DNA of 64,000 nucleotides from Adineta ricciae (Eukaryota > Rotifera > Eurotatoria > Adinetida > Adinetidae): contig CAJNOJ010000042.1 in the NCBI GenBank assembly GCA_905250025.1, positions 186,001-250,000 on the forward strand, in the 5' to 3' direction. The translations under genes and the position numbers were made by a program. This document shows, one piece after another, positions 11,563 to 23,300 of this stretch. The notes below the pieces were generated by a model. It was not told the origin of the DNA and ran no database searches. It worked only from the letters and a program-made list of their open reading frames with translations. Position 1 is the stretch's first letter. Every line of letters begins with the position of its first letter.

Positions 11563-13856
11563 TCATTTAAGCTTCGTACTCAAACGTTTCGTTGTACGTT
11601 TGGTAGTCGGTGATTTGCGCGTTGCCGTATTTGCAAGTATACCGGTTCCCGTGAGAAAATCAAAAGGATTGAAGCTGTCTGAGAACGACGATGATGATGA
11701 TGACGGCAACGATTCATCTGTTGTTGTAGGTGATGAATCATTCAGGCGAAGTTCAGCAAATTCTTCTATTATATAATCAAAAGGATAATACTGAAACTAG
11801 ATGAATAATGGCATACATACCATCCAACGATTTTTTGTATAGATATATGGTTTGGGTTAATTCCTCATTTTTGCAGAAGACGACGATATTTGCCCGTATC
11901 GTGTCAAATTGCGGATGAGGAAAAGCGGGCATGAGAAAATAGACTACATTGCCATTTTTTGTAAAGCTTGTCACGACATGGCGCCAACCAGTAACTGGTT
12001 CATTTATCTCAATTCTCAAATCAGCCTTGGAAAAACGGCCTTTGAAAACCATATACAACATTTCCCGTCCTTTCATCGGCCCACATCGTGGTCCCATATG
12101 CTCAATGTCAACATCCCCGTAAGCTACGATATTCTACGAATGTTACGTAGTATTCAAAATCAATTTGCCTCACCTTCCATCATAATGCTCGAATATTCCA
12201 CACTACCTTCATCGCGCTGGTAATCACCTTTTCCCAATTGAAAAACTCGTGTGAAACGAAGCATTGACTGGTCCAATTGTCGCGCTTTTATTAGTTCTTT
12301 AGTAATGACTTCATCTTGTTTGCTTTTAATCAATTCAAGCATAAATCTATCAATACAACACCAATTTAACTTTCCAATCTAAACAGTGATGAAAAATACT
12401 TACGTTTTGTACCCATTACGGAAATCTTCGTTCGTCAACCGAAAATAGAGTATGTTCGGTTCGTGTTGTTTAAAGATCATCACGTGATCTTCAAGCGTGG
12501 GTAAACTATTCTTGTTGTATAATGTATACGGATGCATTTCTTTATCGATGCCAACCCAAGCGATCTCAATGAAATTAACATCTGCTTGAAAATTCCACTC
12601 CGATGGAATCTAATTGGAGTCAACGATAGATATGTTACATTAGCAAGTCAAAAACATACTGCTATGGTTGGATATTCTGGTGTTACACCTTCTTCACATC
12701 GAACATAATGTGATGAGTTTCGACTTTCGTTTTGCGTTCGAGGACGATACTTTTGACGTGGCTGGGCCATGATTTGGATCTTTTTCGTCTCATATGTATC
12801 GTATTCGATGGCTAGTCGAGAGTAGACGATAATGAAGTTTTTCTGGCGAAAGCTGTGCACATACTTTGTTGTTGATATACATAATCATTGTATACCTGTA
12901 CTGAAGCACAGGGCTGACAACCGCTGTAATCTGAAACGATGGGCAAGTATTCTTGGTATCAGAATGATCCAGATGTTAAGAAATTGAGCATACCTAAATA
13001 CTCATCAATCGGACCAGCACACGTTGTTGTCGATGGTTGTCGATCTACGAAACAATTCGATTAGATGCGTACAAAATGAGGTAGTATACTCTTCTTCTTT
13101 TGTGAGGATGCCGCTGTCTGGAAAATATTTTGTTGTTGGTCAAGAAAAGCTTGTGCATTGTACGAATCTTTAAGCAAAATTACAAGTCTTCTAATTTGTC
13201 TATCGATTCAGTGTCTTACTATCATTTTCTTTTGCTTCAACCGGTGAACTACCAACACCGACAGATGCTATGGAATAGCACAGGTATTGCAAGCTATGTC
13301 GAATCAAATAATCTACCTGGTTGTGATGCGAGAATCTCGGCAACATCAGTCTGTTCGAAGAGCAATCTTTGTTGAAATTGTTCATCGTTTATACAAGCAT
13401 CAAGAATGTCAAAAAAATCATCGGCGCTAGTTGGTGTTTGAAATGATTGCGTTTCGGCAGTATTCGTAACACGAGCTATGAAAAGGTAAATATTGGAAGT
13501 TAAGGACAACCACAAATAGAAGAGAATAAAAACGTCTCATATATCTGCTTTGCTTTTCTCTTTGCGCAGACAAAGACAACGACGTTATTTTCATGATCAA
13601 ACTTACGATCACTAGCTGCATTTATCAAAGTATTGATGCTACGTTGACCGATATCGCTATTTAACTGAAGATCGGTTGAAATGTCACTATCAGAAGGGTT
13701 CGGAAAGACCGAGCAGCTCGAAATAAACTAGGAAACACCGACAGTGATAAATAGACAAAAAAAATCAATAATTGATCATACTTTATCAATGTCAAAATCA
13801 TCCAAACCAGTCTCATCAACATGTGATGTTGGTTGTGGTTCACCATTCGATGTCAT
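11563..13856 (-). CDS. Rel/NF-kB-like transcription factor, paralogue C (longest)
   Basis: Twelve exons (13856-13782, 13727-13607, 13475-13317, 13267-13220, 13167-13090, 13044-12994, 12930-12865, 12811-12660, 12609-12404, 12346-12174, 12123-11821, 11765-11563) total 1635 bases, an exact 544-residue frame. The N-terminal 240 residues are acidic and Gln-rich (DDFFDILDACINDEQFQQ), possibly an activation domain. They include SSQKKKNRQ, a possible nuclear signal. Then come the Rel contact loop (QPRQKYRPRTQNESRN), HPYTLYN, QSMLRFTRVF and the IPT domain (YGDVDIEHMGPRCGPMKG). A Ser-rich tail ends in basic KRTTKRLSTKLK. The 173- and 303-base exons equal those of A. N-terminal exons resemble B in places (NTLINAASD against NSMINTTDK), showing common ancestry along the whole gene. 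No ankyrin repeats are present. Confidence 0.74.
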
Positions 13857-15520
13857 TGAATCAGTGCAGTACTCGAACCAGTGATCCGTATCTTATAATT
13901 TGATGTGCTCTACAAAAGGAAATAGATCCTTGTGATGATACTGTTCTGATAATAATGACAAAAATATGTTCGATTTGTGCGTAATGTCGTCCTTCTGCGC
14001 ATATTAATGATACTCGACTAGACGTGATCTTCAGAGAAAAGAGAAAAAACAAATGTTGTGTCGTGCTTTTGCGCACAAGCATTTATCGTTTATTATTTTT
14101 TTCTATTCTTGTTTTTCTCTTCTTACATGAGAAAATGCCTCGCGTTATTTTAAGTACTTTCATCTTACTAAATTGCTTTTTTTTCTTCTTGTTTGTTAGC
14201 GTAGACCGCGTCAGCATCACAAGAATGGTTAAAAACCCATGATGTAAATTTGAAAAAGGCTTAAAGTGCACTTCTCCGCCAATGCCGCCATTACTCGAGA
14301 CAGTCAAAGAAGTTAGACTATCTTGATATATTACACGCCAAGATAAGTGGTTAATTTCAAAGAAATGAGTGCGGACATGCTTCAATACTTGACCCCCATC
14401 TCTACGTCCTGCTTATACTACTGAGCCCAAATTAGTAGACATAAAAGGCGATTTTGGAAAATATATAGTATTCATCAGGAATGAGGAGGTGCTAGCTGGT
14501 GTTCGGGTTTTATATTCAATGCAATATATAACATTCTGTTTATATTGATCAGTTTAATACACAAAAACGGTGGCACGAAAATCTCGAGCATCACTACACC
14601 ACTCAGAGATGAGTGGATCAAGCTTTTGCTTTTACTGTTTTATTACCCGTTTATTTAAATGAAACATATCGACTATTATAGACGTGTCTTAGTACAGTCT
14701 ACCGGTGATGTTATCTAACGATGTGTCTAGCGCAAAATTATCAAGTATCGACTCTGGCATCAATATCTCAACCTTTACCCAGATGAATCGAATATAAACT
14801 ATGCAAATCCGAGGAGATATTTACTTGGATTCCAACCGTGAATAAGCTGTATTTAATTCCGTCTCATTCAATTAAAAGATATGCAGACCTAGTTGGGTTT
14901 TAGATTAAGACAATTCTCTCCAATAACGTTAAAAACGGAAAGATCCAAAAACAAAACAGTATACGATTAGGTGGATGAAATTATTAATAGAAAAGCTCAA
15001 GAGCAATGGAACGTTTCACGTTCTGATTGAACGCTTTCGGCGTATTTGAGCAATTCAATCATAGTTAACTTTCCTTCTTTCATGTGAATACGTGAAAAGA
15101 AGAAGCTATTATTTTAGACTCATTCGCTTTTGATCAAACAAAAAATAGGATCTAAGTTGAATCGTATTCACCCAACCATAACAAGGCTTCATTCATTTCA
15201 GGTAAATCTCGCTCTTAGAATATTTTTTGATTAATGATCGCATATCGACGAGCGACTAATAAGACAACACAATATATATATATCACTTATTTAAGGCTTC
15301 GATCAAAGACTGCAATTCCACCAATATGTATAGCATCATAGTGATGAAATGAAAGGGGGCTTTCAGTTTGTTGATGACAAATTTTAAAAAAAGACAATTT
15401 TTATAGAAAAATATTCTAAATTAAGAACAATAAAACGTATCGTATAGAAAAATACAATGAATAGAGGCGAAAGACAAATAGAACACGGTTCAAGATACGA
15501 TCAGAATTACTGCGTAAGTG
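13857..15520. other. intergenic, no gene seen
   Basis: About 1.7 kb between Rel paralogue C and the TIR-SAM gene. Open frames near 14024-14385 are short, rich in Phe/Lys from poly-T/A runs, and lack splice partners. A (TA)n run lies near 15270-15282. Nothing supports a gene. Confidence 0.45.
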
Positions 15521-17743
15521 TCACTGATGTAGAGAAGGAAATGATGCCGAAAACAGATTTTCAAGTGCCGCATTGAATGTTAATATATAAAACAATCGAT
15601 GTGGAATTGTTGGCGAAATTAAAACTTCGACCATTCGATAATAATCTGCTGGAGACTGAAAAAGAAACATAAAATCGAATCAATGCAACTCAAACATAGT
15701 TTTATTATGCATTTACATCAATTTTGATTTTATACAATTGCCAAAGTGTTGCACCGGTAAAATGGCTCAATGTTTGCTGAAAACTAAATTAATCAAAATC
15801 AAAGTCATTTTCATTCCAATAAACATCAACGATATCAACTTACACTTCAAGTTTTTCCTTATTCAACCATTCGATCACATCATTGGCTGACCAGTCATGT
15901 ACATTATGCGAATAGGACCATGAACTGTGCATTGTGGTCGTTGACATCTGATGATCGATATTCATTGCGCTTGTCGAACTGCTTTTATCTGCACCTAACG
16001 AAACTCGGATCGCTTCGATTTCTCGTACTAATAAAAGGCATGCTTCGTCGAACGGAAGTTGAGAAAAGTCAATATGTAATTTAGCACCATTGATTATGCC
16101 GAGCCATCCCTGAGAACGGTAGCCAGGCTGCATCAGCATGGGGATAGAGGCAATATTTCGTTCAACAGCATATTGTGCTTCTATCAAAGAAATACACTGA
16201 ATAAAAAGAATGAAAACAAAAGGAAAGTATTCGAACCTAAACGACAATATTGATTTTGAAAGTATTCTTCGTTGATTGCCATTAAAACGACAAATGAATT
16301 TTCGACAGCTGTTGCTATGGAAGTAAGAACGTCACCAGTGATATTATCTCGGTCAATCCAGACAAGATAGGTGCGATTCTAATAGGAAGAAAGATTTCAA
16401 TAAAGACAATCAAATTGAAAAACATTTTCTAACTTTTAAATATTTCGATATTTTCATACATATTGCTCGTGTAGATTGATCATAACTTATCATGATATGT
16501 CCAAGATTATTCTTATCTTTTTCCACAATTTCAGTAAAATCTAATGATATTTCAGATGTGTCTGTCAATGAATCTTTACTTGTCGATATATCTAAAGAAA
16601 TTTGATCAAGTAACTGAACATTTGTGTTAGATGAATCTACCGCCACTATCATCATCATCATCATCGTTATATGGTACACATCGACTATGACTGTAATGAA
16701 GCACCGGTCGTTGATGATGTTCTTCTACCAATATAGTTTGCGTATCTGACGTAACTGAAGAATAATTTTCTTCCAATGGACTGTTTGATTGAACGATTGA
16801 GATAGCATTTGTTTGATTTTCTCCGGAGTCAAGGGACTCTATAAAATATTAGTTTATTAAACGCAAGACATCAAGCTTTCAACGAACCATTGATATTATT
16901 GACATGTTTGGCTTGTCTTTGACAAGAATTAATACCTACAAAACAAAATTCGATGAACACACAATTTCAATAACCAAAATTGGTTTACTATCATCAGATG
17001 CCTCTGTCGCTTGTTGATCTTGAATATCTGATTCGTTTGCACTGTTATCTAAAGACATATTTGACTATATTTCTTTCATTAAATGATTTAGTCGGTAACT
17101 ATTAACTCATTCCTCAGAAGATAAGCGTCTCTAACGAGAGTAAATAGATGATTCATGATTAGATTTATTCTATTATCAATGATCTTACTTGAATGATAAG
17201 AAAGTTCAGCAAATTTTTGCAAACCATTCGTTAGATTTAGCATACGCTGTTGATACTCTCTCTGCGAAAACGAGCACTATTAAGTAAACAAAACGTGTGG
17301 ATCGTTTTAACGACAAGAAAAACAAACATCGACAATACCTCTAAATCGAAATAATCTAATGTACTTGAGTCGCTGACATGCGGTGTCAGCAATGGAGTTC
17401 TATAAACTAAAACAAAAAAACGTTTCTCATTAGATAGCTGACGAAAAGGTCCATCATTTCACTTACGCATATGTTCACTCTCTATTTCGTCCATTGGTGG
17501 TGAATACGCCATGAAAAATGAATGCGTCTGACCAACCTTGCCTTCAGGTTGGAAACTTGTTTTGTTCTGAAATGAATGAGATAGAAGAAACACGCTCGTA
17601 TGCTTTAAAAATTTCTTCGTGTAGGTAGAGAAAAACGAGTAAACTACAAGAGAAAACAGTTTATCTTTCGTCGTTTTTCTCTTCGTCAACAATAAAATAC
17701 AAATGACATGACCATTAAAATTGCTCGACTTTAATGATGACAT
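15521..17743 (-). CDS. TIR-SAM domain protein
   Basis: Eleven exons from 17566 to 15521 join in frame (1401 bases): 17566-17467, 17406-17339, 17261-17189, 17048-16989, 16935-16888, 16838-16680, 16645-16434, 16378-16237, 16180-15844, 15783-15717, 15655-15521. The frame stays open upstream to an ATG at 17743; whether 17567-17743 is all coding or holds one more intron is unclear. A disordered acidic N-terminus leads to a TIR domain: HIMISYDQS, VWIDRDNITGD, then NQYCRLEAQYAVERN and IPMLMQPGY. The Glu of CRLE sits where catalytic TIRs such as SARM1 carry their NAD-cleaving Glu. A C-terminal SAM domain (VHDWSANDVIEWLNKEKLEV onward) would oligomerise the protein. The order is TIR then SAM, the reverse of SARM1. 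One join (16679-16646) needs a 34-base intron, else a frameshift. Confidence 0.72.
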
Positions 17744-18444
17744 GCTTTTTCACTTCGAGAGAATCTAATGGAATAAGGGCGTGAGCACATTTCCATACTT
17801 TCTCAACGATGATTCCAGCAAATATATATGAACAGTGAATATATGAATCTCTGAAGCAAAATCATGTTCTTTCGTCATCTACAAGTATCTGTCTGTGTTT
17901 ATTTGTTGCTTTGAGTGAATCATTTCTCTTCTTTTTTTCGTTGTAATAACAATTCGTGTAGTTACCAACATCTAATTGGTGTTCGAGATAAGTGACACCT
18001 ATGAAATCTTTTTGTCGCTCTATGAGTTTTTTCGTCAGTATTATATGAAAACTGACCTGTAAAACCTAATTTAAATAGAGTCGTTGAGAAAACGATATAT
18101 GTAGAGATCAAAGGTGGATATATATTTGCTTAGTGTTGACGTGCAAAAGATAAAATGGGAGAATTTCGAAACAAAAAACAAACGCCAATTAATGAAAGAA
18201 AAATAACAGAAAAACAGAATCATTAAGATCGGAATGAAATATCAGCGAAGACAACGAAAGCACCTAGTTCACAATCACTCATCGCTTTTTATCATCTCGA
18301 ATAAGAATAACAATGAAAAGAATTAATGTCATGATAAATATTTTGTCTAAAAAGTCAAAATAAAAATAAATGTGGGGGAGATTCACAATTACGGGACAGT
18401 CAAAACTTCTTGCGAATAAAGAATATCGCCTATCAGGAGCGATT
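17744..18444. other. intergenic, no gene seen
   Basis: Holds the presumed promoter of the TIR-SAM gene and the 3' UTR of GMPPB, both on the minus strand. AT-rich and without recognisable coding or structured elements. Confidence 0.45.
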
Positions 18445-19844
18445 TTAAATTAAAATTTTCGGTTCGGGAACACTCTCACTTATAGCTTTATGTGGTAAAA
18501 TAACACCACCATTGATGAATAATTCATCTTGCACAGTCACATCAAGACCGAGCACACTCGTATTTTCCATGCGAACCCATTGACCAATAGTGCATCGCCA
18601 ACCGATAACACAATTAGCAATCCATGAATGACTTTTAATAAGAGAATCAGCAAGAATCGTACAGTTTTTCAAACAAACTCCATCTTGGACGATGACTCGT
18701 GCTCCAATAACAACATTTGGACCGATGCGACAACGTTCGCCGATTTTAGCTGTCGGATCCTATAAGAAAACGAAGTCTAGTCAAAATTTACAAAGATCAA
18801 AACAATGAATCTTACCACAAGAACATTTCCTACAGTACCATTTTCATGTGATAAACGATCAGGACACGAATGTCGAACATGGTTGAGGTAGAGACCCATT
18901 CCAGTTAGATAATCTTTGGGCTGACCAACATCCATCCAGAATCCTATCGATGATATGATACTGACTTAGGACATGGTAAGTTACAATGTTTACCTTTAAG
19001 TTCAAATGCATACAATTGATTATTACTTGCCATAGCTGGAAAAACTTCTTTCTCAATTGATGTTGGCCGAAGCTAGAACAAATGTGTTATTTGAGTAAAT
19101 AATTCTCGGGTAAATTACTTCAATTCGGTCAAGTATTGCTGGATTAAATATATAAAGACCAGCATTGATTTTATTGGACACATATTCGCGTGGTTTCTCG
19201 ACAAATCGGTCAATTTTGCCGGTATTTTGCTCGTAAACAACAACACCATATTTCGATGGTTCATCGACTTTCGTTACCTTGAATACGATCGAAGGATATC
19301 ACAGATTGTCTGTGATTGATAATGAAGTCAATCTACTTACCACAATAGTTCCTTCACAGCGATGATCCTTATGAAATTTGATCATTTCATTGAATGGAAA
19401 TTCACATATTACATCGGAATTGAGAACAAAAAATGGTTCATTATCTGTTCGAAGATGATCACGTGCTAATGCCAACGGACCGGCTAGCAAAAAAAAACAT
19501 CCAATCAAATAAAGAAACCTTCATCACTACTCCCCACCTGTTCCTAACGGTTCAGTTTCTTGCGAAATTGTGATCTTAATTCCTAATCGTTTCGCTTCGA
19601 CTTCCATTTCTCGTTGAAGCATATCAGATAAATAACTCACAGCCAGAATAACATGCGCCACGCCAACCTAAAAACTAACAATGAACTCGATTTCAAACGA
19701 CAAATCGAAACATACTTGAGCTAGGGCTTCGACCTGATGCAGAACCATCGGTTTATTACAGAATTCTACTAATGGTTTCGGTTTGGTAAGTGTCAACGGA
19801 CGTAAGCGCGTTCCATAACCACCAACAAGGATAAGCGCTTTCAT
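18445..19844 (-). CDS. GMPPB: mannose-1-phosphate guanylyltransferase beta
   Basis: Seven exons (19844-19716, 19667-19538, 19483-19341, 19277-19119, 19072-18994, 18943-18816, 18759-18445) give exactly 360 codons, the length of human GMPPB. It makes GDP-mannose from mannose-1-phosphate and GTP in the cytosol, feeding N-glycans, O-mannose glycans and GPI anchors. The nucleotidyltransferase signature [20 protein letters not shown] opens the protein, followed by [19 protein letters not shown] and [12 protein letters not shown]. The C-terminal third is a left-handed beta-helix of hexapeptide repeats ([20 protein letters not shown]) ending in the conserved PEPKILI. All intron junctions keep frame. 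Nothing is missing, so this should be active. Confidence 0.95.
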
Positions 19845-20331
19845 TTTTTTTTATCACGGAAGATGTTCCTGCAGTTCTTCTATCTTTAACTAAAATAAGA
19901 CATGGTACAATTGGTTTTATTTCATGATTTTGTATATATGTCTATTGAAAGAGAGAAAGAAAGAAACGAGGACGGAAGCCGAGTTACAAAGGGAAAATAA
20001 GTAGCTATGTTGAAAATTAACAATCTCAGGACTTGTAACTTATATAGAAGTGAAATGTGTAAATAATACACTTCCCGTGTACAGAACGAAACAGAACGGT
20101 AGAGAGAACGATGATTGATTGTAAACGATCAAGAGAAAAACGAAAGGAGAAAAATTACCAAGCAACCATATGTTATATTTATATATATGTATGTATAATA
20201 TGTATATGTCTTTAGTCTGACATAAGAAAATAAATAGATATTCATCCTACTGTTCAAAGCAAACGAAAGAAGAAGTGAGAGAAAGAGAAAAAAACAACAT
20301 CACAAATATAAAAAAAGAACAAAAAAAACCA
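19845..20331. other. intergenic, promoter of GMPPB
   Basis: Short spacer between the 3' end of RNF123 and the start of GMPPB. It contains (TA)n-like runs near 20170-20200 and purine-rich tracts near 20260-20330, but no coding sequence. Confidence 0.45.
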
Positions 20332-23300
20332 TTATTTGTCTTTTGTATAATTTTCATTTGGTTTCACACTGTCAATTACACGATTAGTTATCGAATCAAC
20401 AACTTGATCAATACGTGTTTTACAAAAGAAACATTCATTACTTGTCATGAAGTGCGTATTAATGCATGACCTATCAAAAGAAAATATTGCCGACCGAATG
20501 TGTATATTAGAAAAGGAAATCAGATGACTTACAAGCACGCTTGATGTTTACATGGTCGAAATTCTGCTTGAATCTGATGTGAATAACAAATTATACACAT
20601 TGAATCATCGTTTTCATCGGATGCTGTCGTTGTCTTAGCTAGTTTTTGATATGTATCATTTAATTTACGATAGAATTCATCAAGTTCATTCGCTTCGGAT
20701 CGATTGATTTCTGGTTGAGATATGAGAGCAAAACGTAATGATGACACTGAACCTAAATCAGTCGTTTCACTATCAAATCCGTAGATTAATCGACGAAGAC
20801 ATGTTAGATCAAGATCAGCTTCACTGTGAATAGCACGACATACACGTAATGATCTATTCAAAAACATGAACTATGTCATTGCGTCAACTTCATCAATTCC
20901 AGTGGTCTACGTACGTTTCTGTACTTGTTCGATTAATTAAATGTACTAAAATACCGCATACAGCTGAAAATATTGGATATGGATGGATATTGTCCAGTAC
21001 TAAACGAACACAATGAATGTATATGTGTTTTTGAGAAGAGTAACTGACGAAGTGCTTTTACCTGACATTTTCAACCGTTGAATTTCTTCTAAAACATAAT
21101 TTTTCGTTGCCAAACGATTGATAATTTGACTGAGTAACTATTCAAATAGAGAGAATGATGATTTGAACTACTTTTTGCAAAATCAATCAATCAGATACTT
21201 GAATCAGACGTATGAGTAACATTTCCGCTTTAGGTACATGTTTATCCAGCATAACATTCGGTGCAACACATATGGTCATTTCAATTGTACGCAATAAACT
21301 AACGGTAACATCAAAACACGTTGAACATATCTTCATTTGTCGATGTTCAACTGTTGGCATATAACGGGATTTAGTTGGTACCAACTAATTCAAATAGAAA
21401 GAGATTAGCAACAAGACGGACATTACCAGATTGCTTTCTTACGTCTTTTAACAATCCCATAAACTCTGAAAACGCCCAATTCAATTGTCCTAATAAACTA
21501 TTAAGAAAGACAATGGCATCATCGATATTTCTCGATAAATGTCGTCCAATTTCCTGTTGATATTTGATCGATGGAGATGGATCTATGTAAGATTTTTCTG
21601 TTGAAATGTCAATATCACGTCTTGAATTTCTTTTTACCTTGAATTCGATCTTTTCTCAAACTTTGCAAAAATTTTGATGGATATACTTGCGAATAACGAA
21701 AGCCAAAGCCGCAACCTTTCCAAAATCTTACGAGAATTAAATTCGTCATTGCCCATGGACGATTCGAATACGGAGTCAATAATGCTCGAATTAATACTGC
21801 TCGATTATATTCTCGCATGTTTTCTAAAGCTCGTAGTGAGCCGGTATAAAAACAAAATGCACTTAACGATTGAATGATATTATCACGAACATCTATTGAT
21901 AACAGAAATGATATTTATTAAATTGGTACGATGATGAGAAGAAGAATAGTACCTGTATTCACTATTCGTGTATCTTGCATATGATTGGCAACAAATTGTA
22001 CAAAATCTGTTGCAATTTCTCGACTGATAACCGAATCTACAATAGAGAATACATTCAATTCATTATGTTTGTTTGTTGATTTGTTCGTTCAATACCTTCT
22101 AATGGAAAGTAAACATTGAGAGCGGTAAATGTGTTTAAGTAGATATCATTGAGGTAGATTTCTGGTACAAAACTAAATAGATTTCCTGCTTCGGATGAAA
22201 GTTGAAGTGTTCGATAAACACAACGATGTAGAATGACAACATCACGTCGTTTTTCCTAAAAGAGGAATTCCGAAGTTGAACAATTCCGCATAAAACAAAC
22301 AAAAACCACTCAATTACATGTGAAAATACATTGATTGTTATCCATGCTATTTTTCTGGTTAAATCTTCTGCTTGTTGCTCGAAGATTTTCTTTGAGCGAA
22401 TAAGTTCATCGCGAATCTCCGGACAATCATCCCGACAATTAAGCAATTTATTATCGATATCAGTTAACGATTCGGTATACTCTCGTAAACTGTCAATCAC
22501 TTCAGCGACCTAAATTTACAAATAACTAGGAGATCTGTATGACTTCATCGAAGCTTACTTTAAGATAATGTTTATGTACACCGACATGATAGAGAAGAAT
22601 GAGTCCATCAAGTAATTCCGTTAAACTTTCCGAACCAGTGGCATTTAATGATTTCAAACTTCCTCCGAGTTGATGTCGATAGCGATCACTTCCATTAACA
22701 AAATCCGCTAGAAATAGAACTTTATCGGTGATTTCCGTCACTTTCAAACAACATACACATGTCATCGCGTCGAGATACTTGATCTGATAAGGTTCGTGCA
22801 AAGAACGATGATGTTGTCGATGCTGATGATGTATTCGATGCTCTCGCTCGTTTCACATCCGCTAAAAGATAGTCATGCGATCAACTCGCGCATGTTGTAG
22901 CTATTGAAATCTTACCTAAATATTCTTTTTCTAAATGACTCTGTACTCCACCTAGTCTTTGTAAGTTGAAATAGTCAAAATTATTATCGATGAACTTTTG
23001 ACTTGGAACATAGGCGGCATCGAATGGTAATGAATAATCTCGTCCCTCATCCATCGATTTCACTTCATGATACTGATTCCAATAGAATTCTAAGACTTGT
23101 AATAGACGATGAAACAAATTCCTTATTGTACCAGGTTGATAATTATGAATCTACGAAGAGAACGCCTTTGAAACGAGAAATTATCAAAGAAATTATATTA
23201 CCGGTGATTCGGTAAGATTTTCTTTAAGAAAGTTTCGAAATTTTGTTATGAATAAATATTTCGACGATGGTGGACGCTGCAGAACATCCGATGGATTCAG

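Noticed and set aside
14024..14385. Overlapping frames on both strands upstream of Rel paralogue C
   Set aside because: Biased Phe/Lys composition and no family; does not extend the Rel gene.
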